A stretch of 64,000 nucleotides of DNA from Photobacterium angustum (GCF_002954615.1 NZ_MSCJ01000001.1:2170001-2234000), one strand, 5' to 3'; positions 29,413 through 40,714 are shown, counted from the stretch's first letter. Numbers and translations are program-made. Notes: a model not told the origin generated them from the sequence alone.

Positions 29413-31986
29413 ATGCAAGAACAATATCGTCCACAGGACATTGAACAGAAAGTTCAAGAACATTGGGACAACAAAAAAACGTTTGTTGTTAGTGAAGACC
29501 CTAATAAAGAAAAATTCTACTGTCTGTCCATGTTCCCGTACCCTAGTGGTCGACTGCACATGGGTCACGTGCGTAACTACACTATCGGTGATGTTATCTC
29601 TCGCTACCAGCGCTTACAAGGTAAAAATGTAATGCAGCCAATTGGCTGGGATGCATTTGGTTTACCAGCTGAAAATGCGGCAGTAAAAAATAAGACAGCG
29701 CCAGCGCCATGGACTTACGAAAACATTGAGTACATGAAAAACCAACTTAAGCTATTAGGCTTTGGTTATGATTGGAACCGTGAATTCGCAACGTGTACGC
29801 CAGAGTACTACCGTTGGGAGCAAGAATTCTTCACTAAGCTTTACAATAAAGGTCTAGTTTACAAGAAGACTTCATCTGTTAACTGGTGTCCTAACGACCA
29901 AACTGTACTTGCTAACGAGCAGGTGGAAGATGGTTGTTGTTGGCGTTGTGACACACCTGTTGAGCAAAAAGAGATCCCACAATGGTTCATTAAGATCACA
30001 GAGTACGCGCAAGAGCTACTTGACGATCTTGACAACCTTGATGGCTGGCCTGAAATGGTTAAAACCATGCAGCGCAACTGGATCGGTCGCTCTGAAGGTG
30101 TTGAACTAACATTTAACGTTAAAGGTCAAGACGATCTAGAAGTTTATACTACCCGTCCTGATACACTTATGGGTGTTACATTTGTCAGCATTGCTGCAGG
30201 CCACCCTCTTGCTGCAAAAGCGGCTGAAAATAACCCTGAACTTGCAGATTTCATTCACGAATGCCGAAATAACAAAGTTGCAGAAGCCGATCTTGCAACG
30301 ATGGAAAAGAAAGGCATGGATACAGGCTTAACAGCTATCCACCCACTAGATGGTCGTGAAGTACCAGTTTACGTTGCAAACTTTGTACTTATGGATTACG
30401 GCACAGGTGCGGTAATGGCAGTACCTGCGCATGATCAGCGTGACTTTGAATTTGCAACAAAATACAACATCGACATCATGGCGGTTATCAAGCCTGAAGA
30501 TGGTAGCGATGCTGACATTTCTGAAGCGGCATACACAGAAAAAGGTGTACTGTTTAATTCAGGTGAATTCGATGGCCTTAACTTCCAACAAGCGTTCGAT
30601 GCAATTGCAACGAAGCTTGAAGCTGAAGGCAAAGGCAAAAAGACCGTTAACTTCCGTCTACGTGACTGGGGTGTTTCTCGTCAACGTTACTGGGGTGCAC
30701 CAATCCCAATGGTAACAACTGAAGATGGCGAAGTTCACCCAGTACCAGCAGATCAACTACCAGTGATCTTGCCTGAAGATGTGGTAATGGATGGCGTAAC
30801 TAGTCCAATCAAAGCAGATAAAGAGTGGGCAAAAACTACCTTTAACGGCGAACCAGCACTTCGTGAAACAGATACATTCGATACCTTCATGGAATCGTCT
30901 TGGTACTACGCGCGTTACTGTTCACCACAAGCTGACGATATTCTAGATCCTGAAAAAGCGAACTACTGGCTACCTGTTGACCAATACATCGGTGGTATTG
31001 AACACGCATGTATGCACCTACTGTACTCTCGCTTCTTCCACAAATTACTACGTGACGCAGGATACGTAACATCTGACGAACCATTCAAGCAACTACTATG
31101 TCAAGGCATGGTACTGGCTGACGCATTCTTCTATACCACAGAGAAAGGCGGTAAAGAGTGGGTTGCACCAACAGATGTAACTGTTGAACGTGACGGTAAA
31201 GGTCGCATCACGTCTGCTGTTGACTCTCAAGGTCACAACGTTGAACACTCAGGCATGATCAAAATGTCTAAGTCTAAAAACAACGGTATCGACCCTCAAG
31301 AAATGGTAGATAAGTACGGTGCTGATACCGTTCGTCTATTCATGATGTTTGCATCACCTGCTGACATGACACTTGAATGGCAAGAATCTGGCGTTGAAGG
31401 TGCTAACCGTTTCCTTAAGCGTGTTTGGAAACTCGTTCGTGAACATACAGCGAAAGGCGTAGCTGAAGCTGTTGATGTATCGGCATTAACTGGCGATCAA
31501 AAAGCACTTCGTCGTGATATTCACAAAACAATTGCAAAAGTAAGTGATGATATTGGTCGTCGCCAAACATTCAACACTGCAATTGCTGCTATCATGGAGC
31601 TGATGAATAAGCTGGCTAAAGCCTCTCAAGAATCAGTTCAAGATCGTGCAATTCTTGATGAAGCACTAAAAGCAATTGTTACTATGCTTTACCCTATCAC
31701 TCCACATATCTGTTTCGAAATGTGGGCAGCACTGGGCGAAACTGATATTGATAATGCACAATGGCCACAAGCTGACGAAAAAGCATTAGTTGAAGATGAG
31801 AAACTGATCATTGTTCAAGTTAACGGTAAGCTTCGTGCTAAGTTGACAGTTGCAGCAGATGCAACAAAAGAACAAGTTGAGGAACTTGGTCTAAACGATG
31901 AGAACGTCACTAAGTTCACTGATGGTTTAACGATCCGTAAAGTCATTTACGTACCGGGTAAACTGCTAAACATTGTTGCTAGCTAA
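29413..31986 (+). CDS. leuS: Leucyl-tRNA synthetase
   Basis: An 857-residue class Ia synthetase that charges tRNA-Leu, including the six UAG copies in this window. The HIGH-type motif is [15 protein letters not shown] near residue 41, KMSKSKNN near 617, and the CP1 editing domain contains [13 protein letters not shown]-terminal anticodon-binding and tail domains are complete. An ATG at 29404 is also possible; ATG at 29413 ([11 protein letters not shown]) matches the E. coli start and is preferred. Divergent from ybeL, and followed by a terminator before lptE. Confidence 0.96.
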   Translation: MQEQYRPQDIEQKVQEHWDNKKTFVVSEDPNKEKFYCLSMFPYPSGRLHMGHVRNYTIGDVISRYQRLQGKNVMQPIGWDAFGLPAENAAVKNKTAPAPWTYENIEYMKNQLKLLGFGYDWNREFATCTPEYYRWEQEFFTKLYNKGLVYKKTSSVNWCPNDQTVLANEQVEDGCCWRCDTPVEQKEIPQWFIKITEYAQELLDDLDNLDGWPEMVKTMQRNWIGRSEGVELTFNVKGQDDLEVYTTRPDTLMGVTFVSIAAGHPLAAKAAENNPELADFIHECRNNKVAEADLATMEKKGMDTGLTAIHPLDGREVPVYVANFVLMDYGTGAVMAVPAHDQRDFEFATKYNIDIMAVIKPEDGSDADISEAAYTEKGVLFNSGEFDGLNFQQAFDAIATKLEAEGKGKKTVNFRLRDWGVSRQRYWGAPIPMVTTEDGEVHPVPADQLPVILPEDVVMDGVTSPIKADKEWAKTTFNGEPALRETDTFDTFMESSWYYARYCSPQADDILDPEKANYWLPVDQYIGGIEHACMHLLYSRFFHKLLRDAGYVTSDEPFKQLLCQGMVLADAFFYTTEKGGKEWVAPTDVTVERDGKGRITSAVDSQGHNVEHSGMIKMSKSKNNGIDPQEMVDKYGADTVRLFMMFASPADMTLEWQESGVEGANRFLKRVWKLVREHTAKGVAEAVDVSALTGDQKALRRDIHKTIAKVSDDIGRRQTFNTAIAAIMELMNKLAKASQESVQDRAILDEALKAIVTMLYPITPHICFEMWAALGETDIDNAQWPQADEKALVEDEKLIIVQVNGKLRAKLTVAADATKEQVEELGLNDENVTKFTDGLTIRKVIYVPGKLLNIVAS

Positions 31987-32033
31987 TTAGGTTATTTTTC
32001 TCTGTTAGTGCATCTAGCAGAGCAAGTAACCTT

Positions 32034-32062
32034 AAGATCCCCGCTTCTGCGGGGATCTTTAT
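32034..32062 (+). terminator. Intrinsic terminator of leuS
   Basis: GC-rich stem AAGATCCCCGC/GCGGGGATCTT with loop TTCT, then a short T/A tail. The weak T run may allow readthrough into lptE-holA. Confidence 0.75.
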
Positions 32063-32125
32063 AATAACAGTTCGATTTTATTTTGCGCCTAGCGCACCTT
32101 CTTTTACTTCAAGGAGCTGACTTTC

Positions 32126-32797
32126 GTGAAAAGTTTTTTCTCGGCCAACAGCCTAACTCGACTACTTATCATTACTCTTCTCGCGCTAACAACTGCTTCT
32201 TGTGGCTTCCATCTTCGCGGTAATTACATGCTTCCTGACGGTATCGCTAAACTATCATTAACCAGTTTTGACCCTTATGGTCAGCTAACCCGTATGGTTA
32301 GATACCAATTTAAACTCCATGGTATTAGCGAAGTTGCACCTGCGAAAAATGTACCTAATCTAAACATTAACAGTGAGTCTCAAGGTGAGCGCACTTTATC
32401 GATTTATCAAAATAACGGTAAAGCGGAATACGATTTAACCTTAACAGTTAATTACTCAGTCACTATTCCTAATCAAGGTCAGCAAACGTATACCACCAAA
32501 GTGACTCGTACGTTCCTTGATAACCCATTAACAGCATTAGCAAAATCTGTTGAGCAAGATGAACTAGTTAACGTTATGCGTGAACAAGCCGCACAGCAAA
32601 TCATGCGTAAATTAGCGCGTCTAACCGCCGTATTTAATAAGATTGAAGAAGATAAATTAGACTCTCAATTAAAAGAAATTCTTAACGAAGAAGATAAAAA
32701 AGAATCTTCAGATGAGACAGGTAAAACGATTATTACAACGTTACCTGCTAAGCAGTCAAATACAGTTATTGAGCATGATAGTCATAACGCACAATGA
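32126..32797 (+). CDS. lptE: LPS assembly lipoprotein LptE
   Basis: A 223-residue outer membrane lipoprotein that plugs the LptD barrel and helps deliver LPS to the cell surface. GTG start at 32126 follows AAGGAG. The signal peptide ends in a lipobox-like TTASC followed by GFHLRGNYMLP, the family N-terminus. A charged, Lys/Glu-rich C-terminal tail is present. It overlaps holA by four bases. Order leuS-lptE-holA is as in E. coli. Confidence 0.95.
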   Translation: MKSFFSANSLTRLLIITLLALTTASCGFHLRGNYMLPDGIAKLSLTSFDPYGQLTRMVRYQFKLHGISEVAPAKNVPNLNINSESQGERTLSIYQNNGKAEYDLTLTVNYSVTIPNQGQQTYTTKVTRTFLDNPLTALAKSVEQDELVNVMREQAAQQIMRKLARLTAVFNKIEEDKLDSQLKEILNEEDKKESSDETGKTIITTLPAKQSNTVIEHDSHNAQ

Positions 32798-33819
32798 GAG
32801 TTTATCCTGAACAACTGACGCAGCAACTCAATAAGGGCCTGCGTCAGGCTTACCTCTTATTTGGTAATGAGCCACTACTTAAACAAGAATGTGGTGACAA
32901 TATTAAGCAACTTGCTCAACAGCAAGGCTTTCTTGAGCGCCACCGTTTTACCATTGATAACCAGTTAGATTGGAATCAAGTTCTCGATTGCTGCCAAGCG
33001 ATGAGCTTATTCTCTGCCCAGCAAATCATTGAATTAGAATTTCCTGAAATAGGGCTTAATGCAAATCAAGCAAAAGCCTTGTTAGAAGTTGTTGCGCACT
33101 TAAATCCTGACATTCTTTTATTACTGACGGGCCCTTATTTAAATAAGAAACAAGAAGCAACAAAGTGGTTTAAAGCACTCGATGGCTTAGGCTTATATGT
33201 GCCATGTAATACCCCTGACGCTAAACAAATGCCACGCTTTATTCAAACCCGCTGTCGAATGCTCGGTTTAAAGCCAGATCATGAATCGGTACAGATGCTA
33301 GCACAATGGCATGAAGGCAATTTACTGGCGTTAGCACAAAGCTTACATAAGCTGGTTTTACTTTATCCCGATGGTGAGTTAACCATTATTCGCCTACAAG
33401 AAGCATTAAGTCGTCATAATCACTATACCCCTTTCCAATTGGTTGATGCAGTATTAGCAGGGCAGGCAAAACGTAGCCAACGCGTGCTTCGTCAATTGCA
33501 AGGAGAAGGAATTGAAGCCACGATCTTATTACGTACGTTGCAACGAGAGTTAACACAGCTCTATAAGATGCAAGAGATGGGGAAAAAAGGCACACCACTT
33601 AATATCATTTTTGAGCAATTTAGAGTGTGGCAAAACCGCCGTGAAATTTATGTTGGTGCACTTCATCGCTTACCGTTATCGCGTTTGGTAAAGATCATTC
33701 GTCAATTAACTCAACTTGAAATACAAGTGAAAACTGATTACAACACCACACCATGGCCAGCCCTTAGCGCCCTGTGTGCTGAAATCTGCGGCTTAGAAAC
33801 TCACTTACAACACGCATAA
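32794..33819 (+). CDS. holA: DNA polymerase III delta subunit
   Basis: A 341-residue clamp-loader subunit that opens the beta sliding clamp. The N-terminus MRVYPEQLTQQLNKGLRQAY and LLFGNEPLL match HolA. It is an AAA+-like fold without a functional P-loop. It overlaps lptE by ATGA. In E. coli nadD follows holA; here a terminator and rsfS follow instead. Confidence 0.95.
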   Translation: MRVYPEQLTQQLNKGLRQAYLLFGNEPLLKQECGDNIKQLAQQQGFLERHRFTIDNQLDWNQVLDCCQAMSLFSAQQIIELEFPEIGLNANQAKALLEVVAHLNPDILLLLTGPYLNKKQEATKWFKALDGLGLYVPCNTPDAKQMPRFIQTRCRMLGLKPDHESVQMLAQWHEGNLLALAQSLHKLVLLYPDGELTIIRLQEALSRHNHYTPFQLVDAVLAGQAKRSQRVLRQLQGEGIEATILLRTLQRELTQLYKMQEMGKKGTPLNIIFEQFRVWQNRREIYVGALHRLPLSRLVKIIRQLTQLEIQVKTDYNTTPWPALSALCAEICGLETHLQHA

Positions 33820-33832
33820 TTTTATATAAATA

Positions 33833-33867
33833 CGGTCTTCAGTCATTGTTGACCGTTTTTTTTATAA
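33833..33867 (+). terminator. Intrinsic terminator of lptE-holA
   Basis: Stem ACGGTC/GACCGT with a 13-base loop, followed by eight T. Confidence 0.78.
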
Positions 33868-33935
33868 AACTTACCTTAAGCGGTCGAAAAATCACCGTCT
33901 GAACCATGTCCTTTTATCGCTGTCAGATAAGAGCG

Positions 33936-33944
33936 TGGTATACT
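33936..33944 (+). promoter_or_regulatory. Extended -10 promoter of rsfS operon
   Basis: TGG directly before TATACT (33939-33944) forms an extended -10 element, about 100 bases ahead of rsfS. No convincing -35 is present. Confidence 0.45.
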
Positions 33945-34045
33945 TCCGATCTTATTACGGTCGCAACCTTTTTACCTATCCTATCCAGTAGTAAAATAGA
34001 TCATAACGACTATACATTTATTAAACGCTTATTGAGGGAATCCCT

Positions 34046-34363
34046 TTGCAAGTTCAAGAACTACACGATTTCATTGTTGACAAAATTGACGACATTAAAG
34101 CACAAGACATCGTAACAATTGATGTTCGTGGTAAATCAAGCATCACAGACGTAATGGTTATCTGTACTGGTACTTCAAACCGTCACGTGAGCTCTATTGC
34201 TGATCACGTAAACAAAGAATCAAAGTTAATTGACTTCCCTCCATTCGGTATTAGTGGCGAAGAAGAAGGTCAATGGGTGATTGTTGATATGGGCAACGTA
34301 ATGCTACATATCATGCAAGAAGATGCTCGCCAAGTATACCAACTGGAGAAGCTTTGGAGCTAA
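34046..34363 (+). CDS. rsfS: Ribosomal silencing factor RsfS
   Basis: A 105-residue protein that binds L14 and blocks joining of ribosomal subunits in slow growth. Family sequence KIDDIKAQDIVTIDVRGKSS and VICTGTSNRHVSSIADHV. The start is TTG at 34046 preceded by GAGGG. First gene of rsfS-rlmH-mrdA-mrdB-rlpA. The usual upstream neighbour nadD is absent. Confidence 0.96.
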   Translation: MQVQELHDFIVDKIDDIKAQDIVTIDVRGKSSITDVMVICTGTSNRHVSSIADHVNKESKLIDFPPFGISGEEEGQWVIVDMGNVMLHIMQEDARQVYQLEKLWS

Positions 34364-34370
34364 GTGAGTC

Positions 34371-34841
34371 ATGAAGCTTCAATTAATTGCTGTTGGCACA
34401 AAAATGCCTAAGTGGGTTGAGGAAGGCTATAAAGAATATAGCCGTCGTTTCCCTAAAGATATGCCTCTGGAATTGATTGAGATCCCAGCGGGTAAGCGCG
34501 GAAAAAATGCAGACATTGCTCGTATCCTTCAAAAGGAAGGTGAAGCGATGTTAGCTGCCGTTGCTAAGGGTAACCGAATTGTTACTCTAGATATTCCTGG
34601 CAAACGCTGGGATACCGAGCAACTAGCAGGTCAGCTAGAAGTTTGGAAACTTGATGGTCGCGACGTCTCAATTTTAATTGGCGGACCTGAAGGCCTTTCA
34701 CCAGCTTGTAAAGCAGCAGCAGAGCAAAGCTGGTCACTATCACCATTAACACTTCCGCATCCGTTAGTGCGTGTTGTTATGGCAGAAAGTTTATACCGTG
34801 CATGGAGCATCACGGCTAACCATCCGTACCACAGGGAATAA
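34371..34841 (+). CDS. rlmH: 23S rRNA pseudouridine-1915 N3-methyltransferase
   Basis: A 156-residue SPOUT methyltransferase acting on 70S ribosomes at helix 69. [13 protein letters not shown] (SAM-binding knot) and the C-terminal NHPYHRE are invariant family features. Seven bases after rsfS. Confidence 0.97.
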   Translation: MKLQLIAVGTKMPKWVEEGYKEYSRRFPKDMPLELIEIPAGKRGKNADIARILQKEGEAMLAAVAKGNRIVTLDIPGKRWDTEQLAGQLEVWKLDGRDVSILIGGPEGLSPACKAAAEQSWSLSPLTLPHPLVRVVMAESLYRAWSITANHPYHRE

Positions 34842-34847
34842 CCATCG

Positions 34848-36809
34848 ATGAGACAAAAGCGAACCCAGATCCGCGACCATCGCGCTGAGTCGGCGCTGTT
34901 TTTCCGCCGAGCTCTTGTCTCATTTATTGGAATTATCATTCTGGTCAGTGTCTTATTGTTCAATCTCTTTAATATTCAGGTTGAACAACACCAAGACTAT
35001 AAGACCCGCTCTAATGACAATCGAATCAAAATTGTTCCTGTCGCACCTAATCGCGGTCTTATTTATGACCGCAATGGTGTGCTTCTGGCTGAAAATCGAC
35101 CGATCTATAACCTTGAAGTCACTATAGAGAAAGTACCAGACATGGAACAAACCTATGCGGATTTAAAATCAGTATTAGGTCTAACCGATGAAAACATTGA
35201 GCAATTTAAAAAAGAGCGTCGCCGTACTCGCCGTTTTAAATCAGTGCCGATCCTTGAGGGATTAAACGAACAGCAAGTTGCTTTGTTTGCAGTCAACCAA
35301 CATAAATTCCCAGGCGTTGAAGTTAAAGCCTATTTAAAACGTTACTATCCATATGGTGATTCGCTCACGCACGTCTTAGGTTATGTCGCGAAAATTAACG
35401 ATCGTGACCTTAAAAAACTAGATAAAGCGGAAAAACTCAGTAACTACAAAGCAACTCGAGATATCGGTAAATTGGGTATCGAACGCTACTACGAAGATCT
35501 ATTACATGGTACTTCAGGCTATCAAGAAGTCGAAGTTAACAGCCGTGGGCGTATTATTCGTACCCTTAAGTACGTGCCCCCTATTCCAGGCAAAGATATT
35601 TCGTTAAATATTGATATTCAGCTTCAGCTTTATGTACAAAATCTGCTGACTGAACGTAAGATCGATCCTGAAACAGGTGAAGAGATCATTAAGCACAAGC
35701 GTGGCTCTGTCGTAGTGTTAGATCCAAAAGACGATGCTATTCTCGCCATGGTTTCTAGCCCAAGTTACGATCCCAATTTATTTGTTCGTGGTATTTCCAG
35801 TAAAAAATATCGCGAATTATTAAATAACCCTGATCGCCCTTTAGTTAACCGTGTCACGCTTGGTATTTATCCACCAGCATCGACGGTAAAACCGTTAATT
35901 GCAGTCGCTGCATTAACTGAAGGTGTGATCACACCAAAAACTACCCGTAACGATCCCGGTTGGTGGCAGATCCCTAACACGACTAGCCGTAAATTCCGTG
36001 ATTGGCTACGTTGGGGACATGGTCGCGTTAACATTTATAAAGCGATTGAAGAGTCAGTAGATACTTACTTTTACCAAGTCGCCTACGATATGGGTATTGA
36101 TAGACTTTCAACCTGGATGAATAAATTTGGTTATGGCGTCTATACCGGTATCGATATTCACGAAGAAAGTAAAGCCAATATGCCAACACGTGAATGGAAA
36201 CAAGCTCGTCATAAACGTCCTTGGTATCAAGGTGATACCATTCCTGTCGGAATTGGACAAGGCTATTGGACAGCAACACCATTACAGATAGCAAAAGCGA
36301 CATCAGTGTTGGTTAATAATGGTGTGGTTCATCGCCCTCATCTTCTAAAAGATGTTATTGACGAAGAAACTGTTAAACCTGCTGAATTTAAAGATTTTCC
36401 ACCGATAACAGGTGTAACACCTGAAACATGGGAAATTGCTCGTGAAGGTATGCATCGCGTACTTTATGGCAATCGTGGTACAGCACGTAAAGCATTTTAT
36501 GATACGCCATATGAAGCAGGCGGAAAGTCAGGCTCAGCACAGGTATTCGGTTTAGCTGAAAACCAAAAATATAATGCTGATGAACTCGAAGAGCGTCTAC
36601 GTGACCATGCTTTATTTACTGCATTTGCGCCATTTGAAAAACCTGAAGTGGTCGTTGCAATGGTATTAGAAAATGCCGGTGGTGGCTCTAGCAATGGTGG
36701 GCCAATTGCACGTCAAATTTTTGATCACATGTTAATTAAACCAACCGCTGACAGCGCTCTTAAATCAAAGCCTGAACTCACTGCGACACAACCAACAGAG
36801 GTACAATAA
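34848..36809 (+). CDS. mrdA: Penicillin-binding protein 2 (elongasome transpeptidase)
   Basis: A 653-residue class B PBP that cross-links peptidoglycan in the Rod complex with RodA. N-terminal anchor about residues 22-45, then the pedestal domain. Transpeptidase motifs: SxxK at S345 (PPASTVKP), SVD as the SxN equivalent, and KSGSAQ as KTG. About 15-18 extra residues (near 267-284) separate the pedestal from the transpeptidase domain relative to E. coli PBP2. Starts six bases after rlmH. Its stop overlaps the mrdB start. Confidence 0.96.
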   Translation: MRQKRTQIRDHRAESALFFRRALVSFIGIIILVSVLLFNLFNIQVEQHQDYKTRSNDNRIKIVPVAPNRGLIYDRNGVLLAENRPIYNLEVTIEKVPDMEQTYADLKSVLGLTDENIEQFKKERRRTRRFKSVPILEGLNEQQVALFAVNQHKFPGVEVKAYLKRYYPYGDSLTHVLGYVAKINDRDLKKLDKAEKLSNYKATRDIGKLGIERYYEDLLHGTSGYQEVEVNSRGRIIRTLKYVPPIPGKDISLNIDIQLQLYVQNLLTERKIDPETGEEIIKHKRGSVVVLDPKDDAILAMVSSPSYDPNLFVRGISSKKYRELLNNPDRPLVNRVTLGIYPPASTVKPLIAVAALTEGVITPKTTRNDPGWWQIPNTTSRKFRDWLRWGHGRVNIYKAIEESVDTYFYQVAYDMGIDRLSTWMNKFGYGVYTGIDIHEESKANMPTREWKQARHKRPWYQGDTIPVGIGQGYWTATPLQIAKATSVLVNNGVVHRPHLLKDVIDEETVKPAEFKDFPPITGVTPETWEIAREGMHRVLYGNRGTARKAFYDTPYEAGGKSGSAQVFGLAENQKYNADELEERLRDHALFTAFAPFEKPEVVVAMVLENAGGGSSNGGPIARQIFDHMLIKPTADSALKSKPELTATQPTEVQ

Positions 36810-37930
36810 TGAGTATTATGGCGGCAACCGGTACCAAGCGAACATTAACTGATCGCTTACATATCGATATGCCACTATTACTAGGGATCCTTGCCTTAAT
36901 GGGATTTGCCCTTATCATCATGTGGAGCGCAAGCGGACAAAACATTGCCATGATGGAACGTCAGGCTATGCGCATGCTGATGTCACTAGGGATCATGGTT
37001 TTACTCGCACAAATTGCACCACGCCATTACGAAGCATGGGCTCCTTACTTATTTGGTATCGGCTTACTGCTGTTATTTAGTGTATTGGCTTTTGGTGAAG
37101 TCTCTAAAGGTGCACAACGTTGGTTGAATTTAGGCTTTGTTCGCTTTCAACCTTCTGAATTACTCAAACTGGCGGTACCACTTATGGTGGCGCGTTTTAT
37201 TGGTAATCGTCCCTTACCACCATCGATGCGTAATATCTTTGTTGCCCTAGTATTAATCTTCACACCAACCATCTTAATTGCTAAACAACCCGATCTAGGA
37301 ACCTCAATTTTGGTTGCGGCATCAGGTATCTTTGTTCTGTTTCTGTCAGGAATGAGCTGGAGACTGATTATCGGGGCGTTAGTATTACTCGGTGCGTTTA
37401 TTCCTGTGTTATGGTTCTTCCTTATGCACGACTACCAGCGAACACGAGTCTTGACGTTGTTTAATCCAGAGTCTGATCCGCTCGGGGCGGGATATCATAT
37501 TATCCAATCAAAAATCGCGATTGGCTCTGGAGGCATAAGCGGCAAGGGATGGCTCCATGGTACCCAATCGCAGCTTGAATTTGTTCCAGAGCGACATACT
37601 GACTTCATTTTTGCTGTTATTGCAGAAGAATGGGGGTTAACCGGTGTCATTGGTTTACTAACAATGTACCTGTTTATATTAGGACGAGGTTTATGGTTAG
37701 CCAGCCAAGCGCAAACAGCATTTGGTCGTATGATGGCTGGTAGTATTGTATTAAGTTTCTTTGTTTATGTTTTTGTAAATATCGGCATGGTAAGTGGCAT
37801 TCTGCCTGTGGTAGGTGTTCCACTTCCTTTGGTGAGTTACGGCGGTACATCCATGATGACCCTACTAGCTGGCTTCGGTATTTTGATGTCTATCCACACT
37901 CACAGAAAAATGTTGTCTAAGGCGACCTAA
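36809..37930 (+). CDS. mrdB: Peptidoglycan glycosyltransferase RodA
   Basis: A 373-residue SEDS-family polymerase with about ten membrane segments, the glycosyltransferase partner of PBP2 in lateral wall growth. Typical features are [47 protein letters not shown] and the C-terminal [14 protein letters not shown]. The ATG shares one base with the mrdA stop, so the two are co-translated. Confidence 0.97.
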   Translation: MSIMAATGTKRTLTDRLHIDMPLLLGILALMGFALIIMWSASGQNIAMMERQAMRMLMSLGIMVLLAQIAPRHYEAWAPYLFGIGLLLLFSVLAFGEVSKGAQRWLNLGFVRFQPSELLKLAVPLMVARFIGNRPLPPSMRNIFVALVLIFTPTILIAKQPDLGTSILVAASGIFVLFLSGMSWRLIIGALVLLGAFIPVLWFFLMHDYQRTRVLTLFNPESDPLGAGYHIIQSKIAIGSGGISGKGWLHGTQSQLEFVPERHTDFIFAVIAEEWGLTGVIGLLTMYLFILGRGLWLASQAQTAFGRMMAGSIVLSFFVYVFVNIGMVSGILPVVGVPLPLVSYGGTSMMTLLAGFGILMSIHTHRKMLSKAT

Positions 37931-38809
37931 ATGCGTTCACTTTTTTTATTGTTCTTTGTTCTACTTGCAGGATGTAGCTCCGCGCCAGATAAACCTCAAC
38001 AGGCAGAGACAAAAGCAGATCAAGCCACACCGGGCTTACTGTTTAAACCTAATACTCCAACTAATGATGATCCCAACGCGGGTCGTTATTCATTAAAAGA
38101 TGACCGTGCACCAAAGGTTGTACCTGATTTTAGTAAAGTACCCCCCGTTGTACCGCATTATGAACCTTATAGTCGTGGTGGTAATAAAGACTACACATTA
38201 CGTGGTAAACGCTACCACATAATAAAAGATACTAAAGGTTACACAGAGACAGGCTACGCTTCTTGGTACGGTGAAAAGTTCCACGGACACAAAACCTCTA
38301 ATGGTGAAACATACAATATGTTTGCTATGACTGCGGCACATAAAACCTTACCGCTTCCGAGTTTTGTTCGCGTAACCAATACCCTAAATGGTAAATCAAC
38401 CATCGTTCGAGTAAATGACCGCGGCCCATTCCATGATGGTCGAATTATCGATTTAAGTATGGCTGCAGCCGCAAAAATTGGGGTTATTAGTCTAGGCACA
38501 GCCCCTGTTAAGATAGAAGTGATAAATATACCTAAGCCGACAAATAAAAGTACGATGAAGAACTCTCCTATTCCTCATCATTATTTTGTCCAATTAGCTG
38601 CGGTAAATAGCTTAGCAAAAGCCGAAGAGATGAAAAAAGAGCTAAAGCGTAGCTTCAATACCGATATTGATATTCAAAAAGTGGATAGTCGCGCTGTATA
38701 TCGTGTCCGCTTAGGTCCTTATATGGATCATCGAGATGCTGAAATACAACTGAGCAAAGTTAAATCTCATCACTATCCAAAAGCATTTATAACCACTGTT
38801 AATAGATAA
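37931..38809 (+). CDS. rlpA: Septal lytic transglycosylase RlpA
   Basis: A 292-residue lipoprotein. The signal peptide ends in LLAGC (Cys 15). A double-psi beta-barrel domain (about residues 105-200) carries ASWYGEKFHGHKTSNGE and RVNDRGPFHDGRIIDLS, with the catalytic Asp in VNDRGPF. A C-terminal SPOR domain (about 215-290) would direct it to denuded septal glycan. It starts right after the mrdB stop. Last gene of the operon, with a terminator downstream. Confidence 0.95.
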   Translation: MRSLFLLFFVLLAGCSSAPDKPQQAETKADQATPGLLFKPNTPTNDDPNAGRYSLKDDRAPKVVPDFSKVPPVVPHYEPYSRGGNKDYTLRGKRYHIIKDTKGYTETGYASWYGEKFHGHKTSNGETYNMFAMTAAHKTLPLPSFVRVTNTLNGKSTIVRVNDRGPFHDGRIIDLSMAAAAKIGVISLGTAPVKIEVINIPKPTNKSTMKNSPIPHHYFVQLAAVNSLAKAEEMKKELKRSFNTDIDIQKVDSRAVYRVRLGPYMDHRDAEIQLSKVKSHHYPKAFITTVNR

Positions 38810-38845
38810 TGGGAACCTAATCGACATTTAGGACTCATAACATCG

Positions 38846-38894
38846 GCTTGTATGTTTATTCGTTTAACGTAATGAACATACAAGCTTTATTTTG
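38846..38894 (+). terminator. Intrinsic terminator after rlpA
   Basis: Eleven-base-pair stem GCTTGTATGTT/AACATACAAGC with a longer loop, followed by TTTATTTTG. Confidence 0.75.
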
Positions 38895-38977
38895 TTCACA
38901 ACAGTGAGGTAATAACCAATCTTTGCGTACATTACGTCCGCTTAATGTCAATAATTGGGATTCTTCCCCCCATTCAA

Positions 38978-39006
38978 CTGATAGGTAAGGTGTTATCTGC
39001 TATAGT
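38978..39006 (+). promoter_or_regulatory. Predicted dacA promoter
   Basis: CTGATA (38978-38983) and TATAGT (39001-39006) are 17 bases apart, with TGC just before the -10 (extended -10), 44 bases ahead of the dacA ATG. Confidence 0.5.
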
Positions 39007-39049
39007 GAGCGTCATTTCTTGTCTTAGATAAACTAAAGTTATAATAATC

Positions 39050-40225
39050 ATGAAGAAAACAGCTGCGCTTTTCCGTTCTGTCGCCATTTCAGCCACTTTG
39101 CTGGCTTCAGCTACTGTTGCTGCATCACCAGCAGTCGTACCTGAAGCTCCACAAATCGCGGCAAAAGGCTATATCCTCGTCGACTATAACTCAGGTAAAA
39201 TCCTTGCGGGTCATAATGAATACGAAAAATTAGCACCTGCTAGTTTGACAAAAATGATGACCAGTTACGTTATCGGTCAAGAAATTAAAAACGGTAACAT
39301 CTCACCAGATGACACTGTTGTTATCAGTAAAAATGCATGGGCGAAAAATTTCCCAGGCTCATCTAAAATGTTCCTTGAAGTTGGAAAAAGCGTAAAAGTT
39401 TCTGACTTAAACCGCGGTATTATCGTAGATTCAGGTAACGATGCCTGTGTTGCAATGGCAGAGCACGTTGCCGGCTCTCAAGAATCTTTTGTTGATTTAA
39501 TGAATGGCTGGGCTAAAAACCTTGGTATGAAATCAACACACTTTGCTAATGTTCACGGTCTAGATCGCCCCGATCTATACACAACACCTTACGATCTTTC
39601 AATTCTAGCACGCTCACTCATTCATGATTTGCCTAATGAATTTAAGATCTACGCTGAAAAATCATTCACTTACAACGGTATTACCCAATACAACCGTAAC
39701 GGTCTACTTTGGGATAAGAGCATGCACGTTGATGGTCTAAAAACAGGTCATACAGATAACGCAGGTTACAGCCTTGTAAGTACTGCTACTGAAGGTAACA
39801 TGCGTCTTATCTCAGTTGTAATGGGTACTGCAAGTAAAAATGCTCGCCTTGCTGAAAGTAAGAAGCTGCTTAATTTTGGTTTCCGTTTCTACGAAACACT
39901 TTCACCAAACAAAAAAGATCAAACCATTGAAACTGAAAAAGTGTGGATGGGTGATACTGATACAGTAAACCTAGGTGTTGCTGAAAACACTTACGTAACA
40001 TTGCCTCGTAGCCAAGCTAAAGATTTGAAAGCTAGCTTTGTGCTAACTAAAGAGCTAAAAGCACCAATTACCAAAGGTGAAGTTGTTGGTCAATTGACTT
40101 ACCGTGTTGGTGATCAAGACGTTGCAGAATACCCTCTTGTGGCATTAAACGATGTTAAAGAAGGCAGCCTATTTAGCCGTATGGTTGACTACGTAATGAT
40201 GCTAGTACAAAGTTGGTTTAAGTAA
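39050..40225 (+). CDS. dacA: D-alanyl-D-alanine carboxypeptidase (PBP5/6)
   Basis: A 391-residue periplasmic enzyme that trims the terminal D-Ala of peptidoglycan pentapeptides. Cleavable signal peptide to about residue 26. Active-site motifs SLTK (Ser about residue 64), SGN in VDSGNDA, and KTG in LKTGHTD. The C-terminal amphipathic helix (SRMVDYVMMLVQSWFK) anchors it to the inner membrane. Own promoter and terminator. Confidence 0.97.
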   Translation: MKKTAALFRSVAISATLLASATVAASPAVVPEAPQIAAKGYILVDYNSGKILAGHNEYEKLAPASLTKMMTSYVIGQEIKNGNISPDDTVVISKNAWAKNFPGSSKMFLEVGKSVKVSDLNRGIIVDSGNDACVAMAEHVAGSQESFVDLMNGWAKNLGMKSTHFANVHGLDRPDLYTTPYDLSILARSLIHDLPNEFKIYAEKSFTYNGITQYNRNGLLWDKSMHVDGLKTGHTDNAGYSLVSTATEGNMRLISVVMGTASKNARLAESKKLLNFGFRFYETLSPNKKDQTIETEKVWMGDTDTVNLGVAENTYVTLPRSQAKDLKASFVLTKELKAPITKGEVVGQLTYRVGDQDVAEYPLVALNDVKEGSLFSRMVDYVMMLVQSWFK

Positions 40226-40251
40226 TTTAAACCATCGACTTCATCGACGAC

Positions 40252-40284
40252 TAAGAGGCAGCTTCGGTTGCCTCTTTGTTTTCA
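40252..40284 (+). terminator. Intrinsic terminator of dacA
   Basis: Stem AGAGGCA/TGCCTCT with a GCTTCGGT-type loop, followed by TTGTTTTC. Confidence 0.85.
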
Positions 40285-40438
40285 TTACTGAATACAAACA
40301 TTACCTCCTATATTCTCTATCGTCTTCATCCTCCCCTTGTTTTACATTCACTGACACATTAAGATGCCTGCATTACACTACTATTAGCCATAATAGTAAT
40401 GATGAAAGACACATTGAAAGCGAACTTTGGAGTTCTAT

Positions 40439-40714
40439 ATGCAAGAACAAGAGCAACCAAAACTAAAAGATCTACTGGAATTCCCTTGTATCTTTACTTT
40501 TAAAGTAATGGGCGAAAACAAACCAGAATTGCCAGATCGTGTGGTTGAAGTTATTCAGAGTATTATCCCTGGGGATTACACTCCAACAACAAAACCAAGT
40601 AGCAAAGGAACATACACTGCAGTTTCTGTTGCTGTAAACGCGACCAATGTTGAACAAATTGAAACCTTATACAAAGAGTTAGGTTCAATTGATATTGTTC
40701 GCGTAGTGTTATAA
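40439..40714 (+). CDS. ybeD: YbeD family protein (DUF493)
   Basis: A 91-residue cytoplasmic protein with an ACT-like ferredoxin fold, family role unclear, conserved between dacA and lipB. ATG at 40439 follows GGAG. An in-frame TTG at 40427 is less likely. Typical sequence [16 protein letters not shown]. The placement next to lipoate genes is conserved in E. coli, but no lipoate function has been shown. Confidence 0.93.
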   Translation: MQEQEQPKLKDLLEFPCIFTFKVMGENKPELPDRVVEVIQSIIPGDYTPTTKPSSKGTYTAVSVAVNATNVEQIETLYKELGSIDIVRVVL

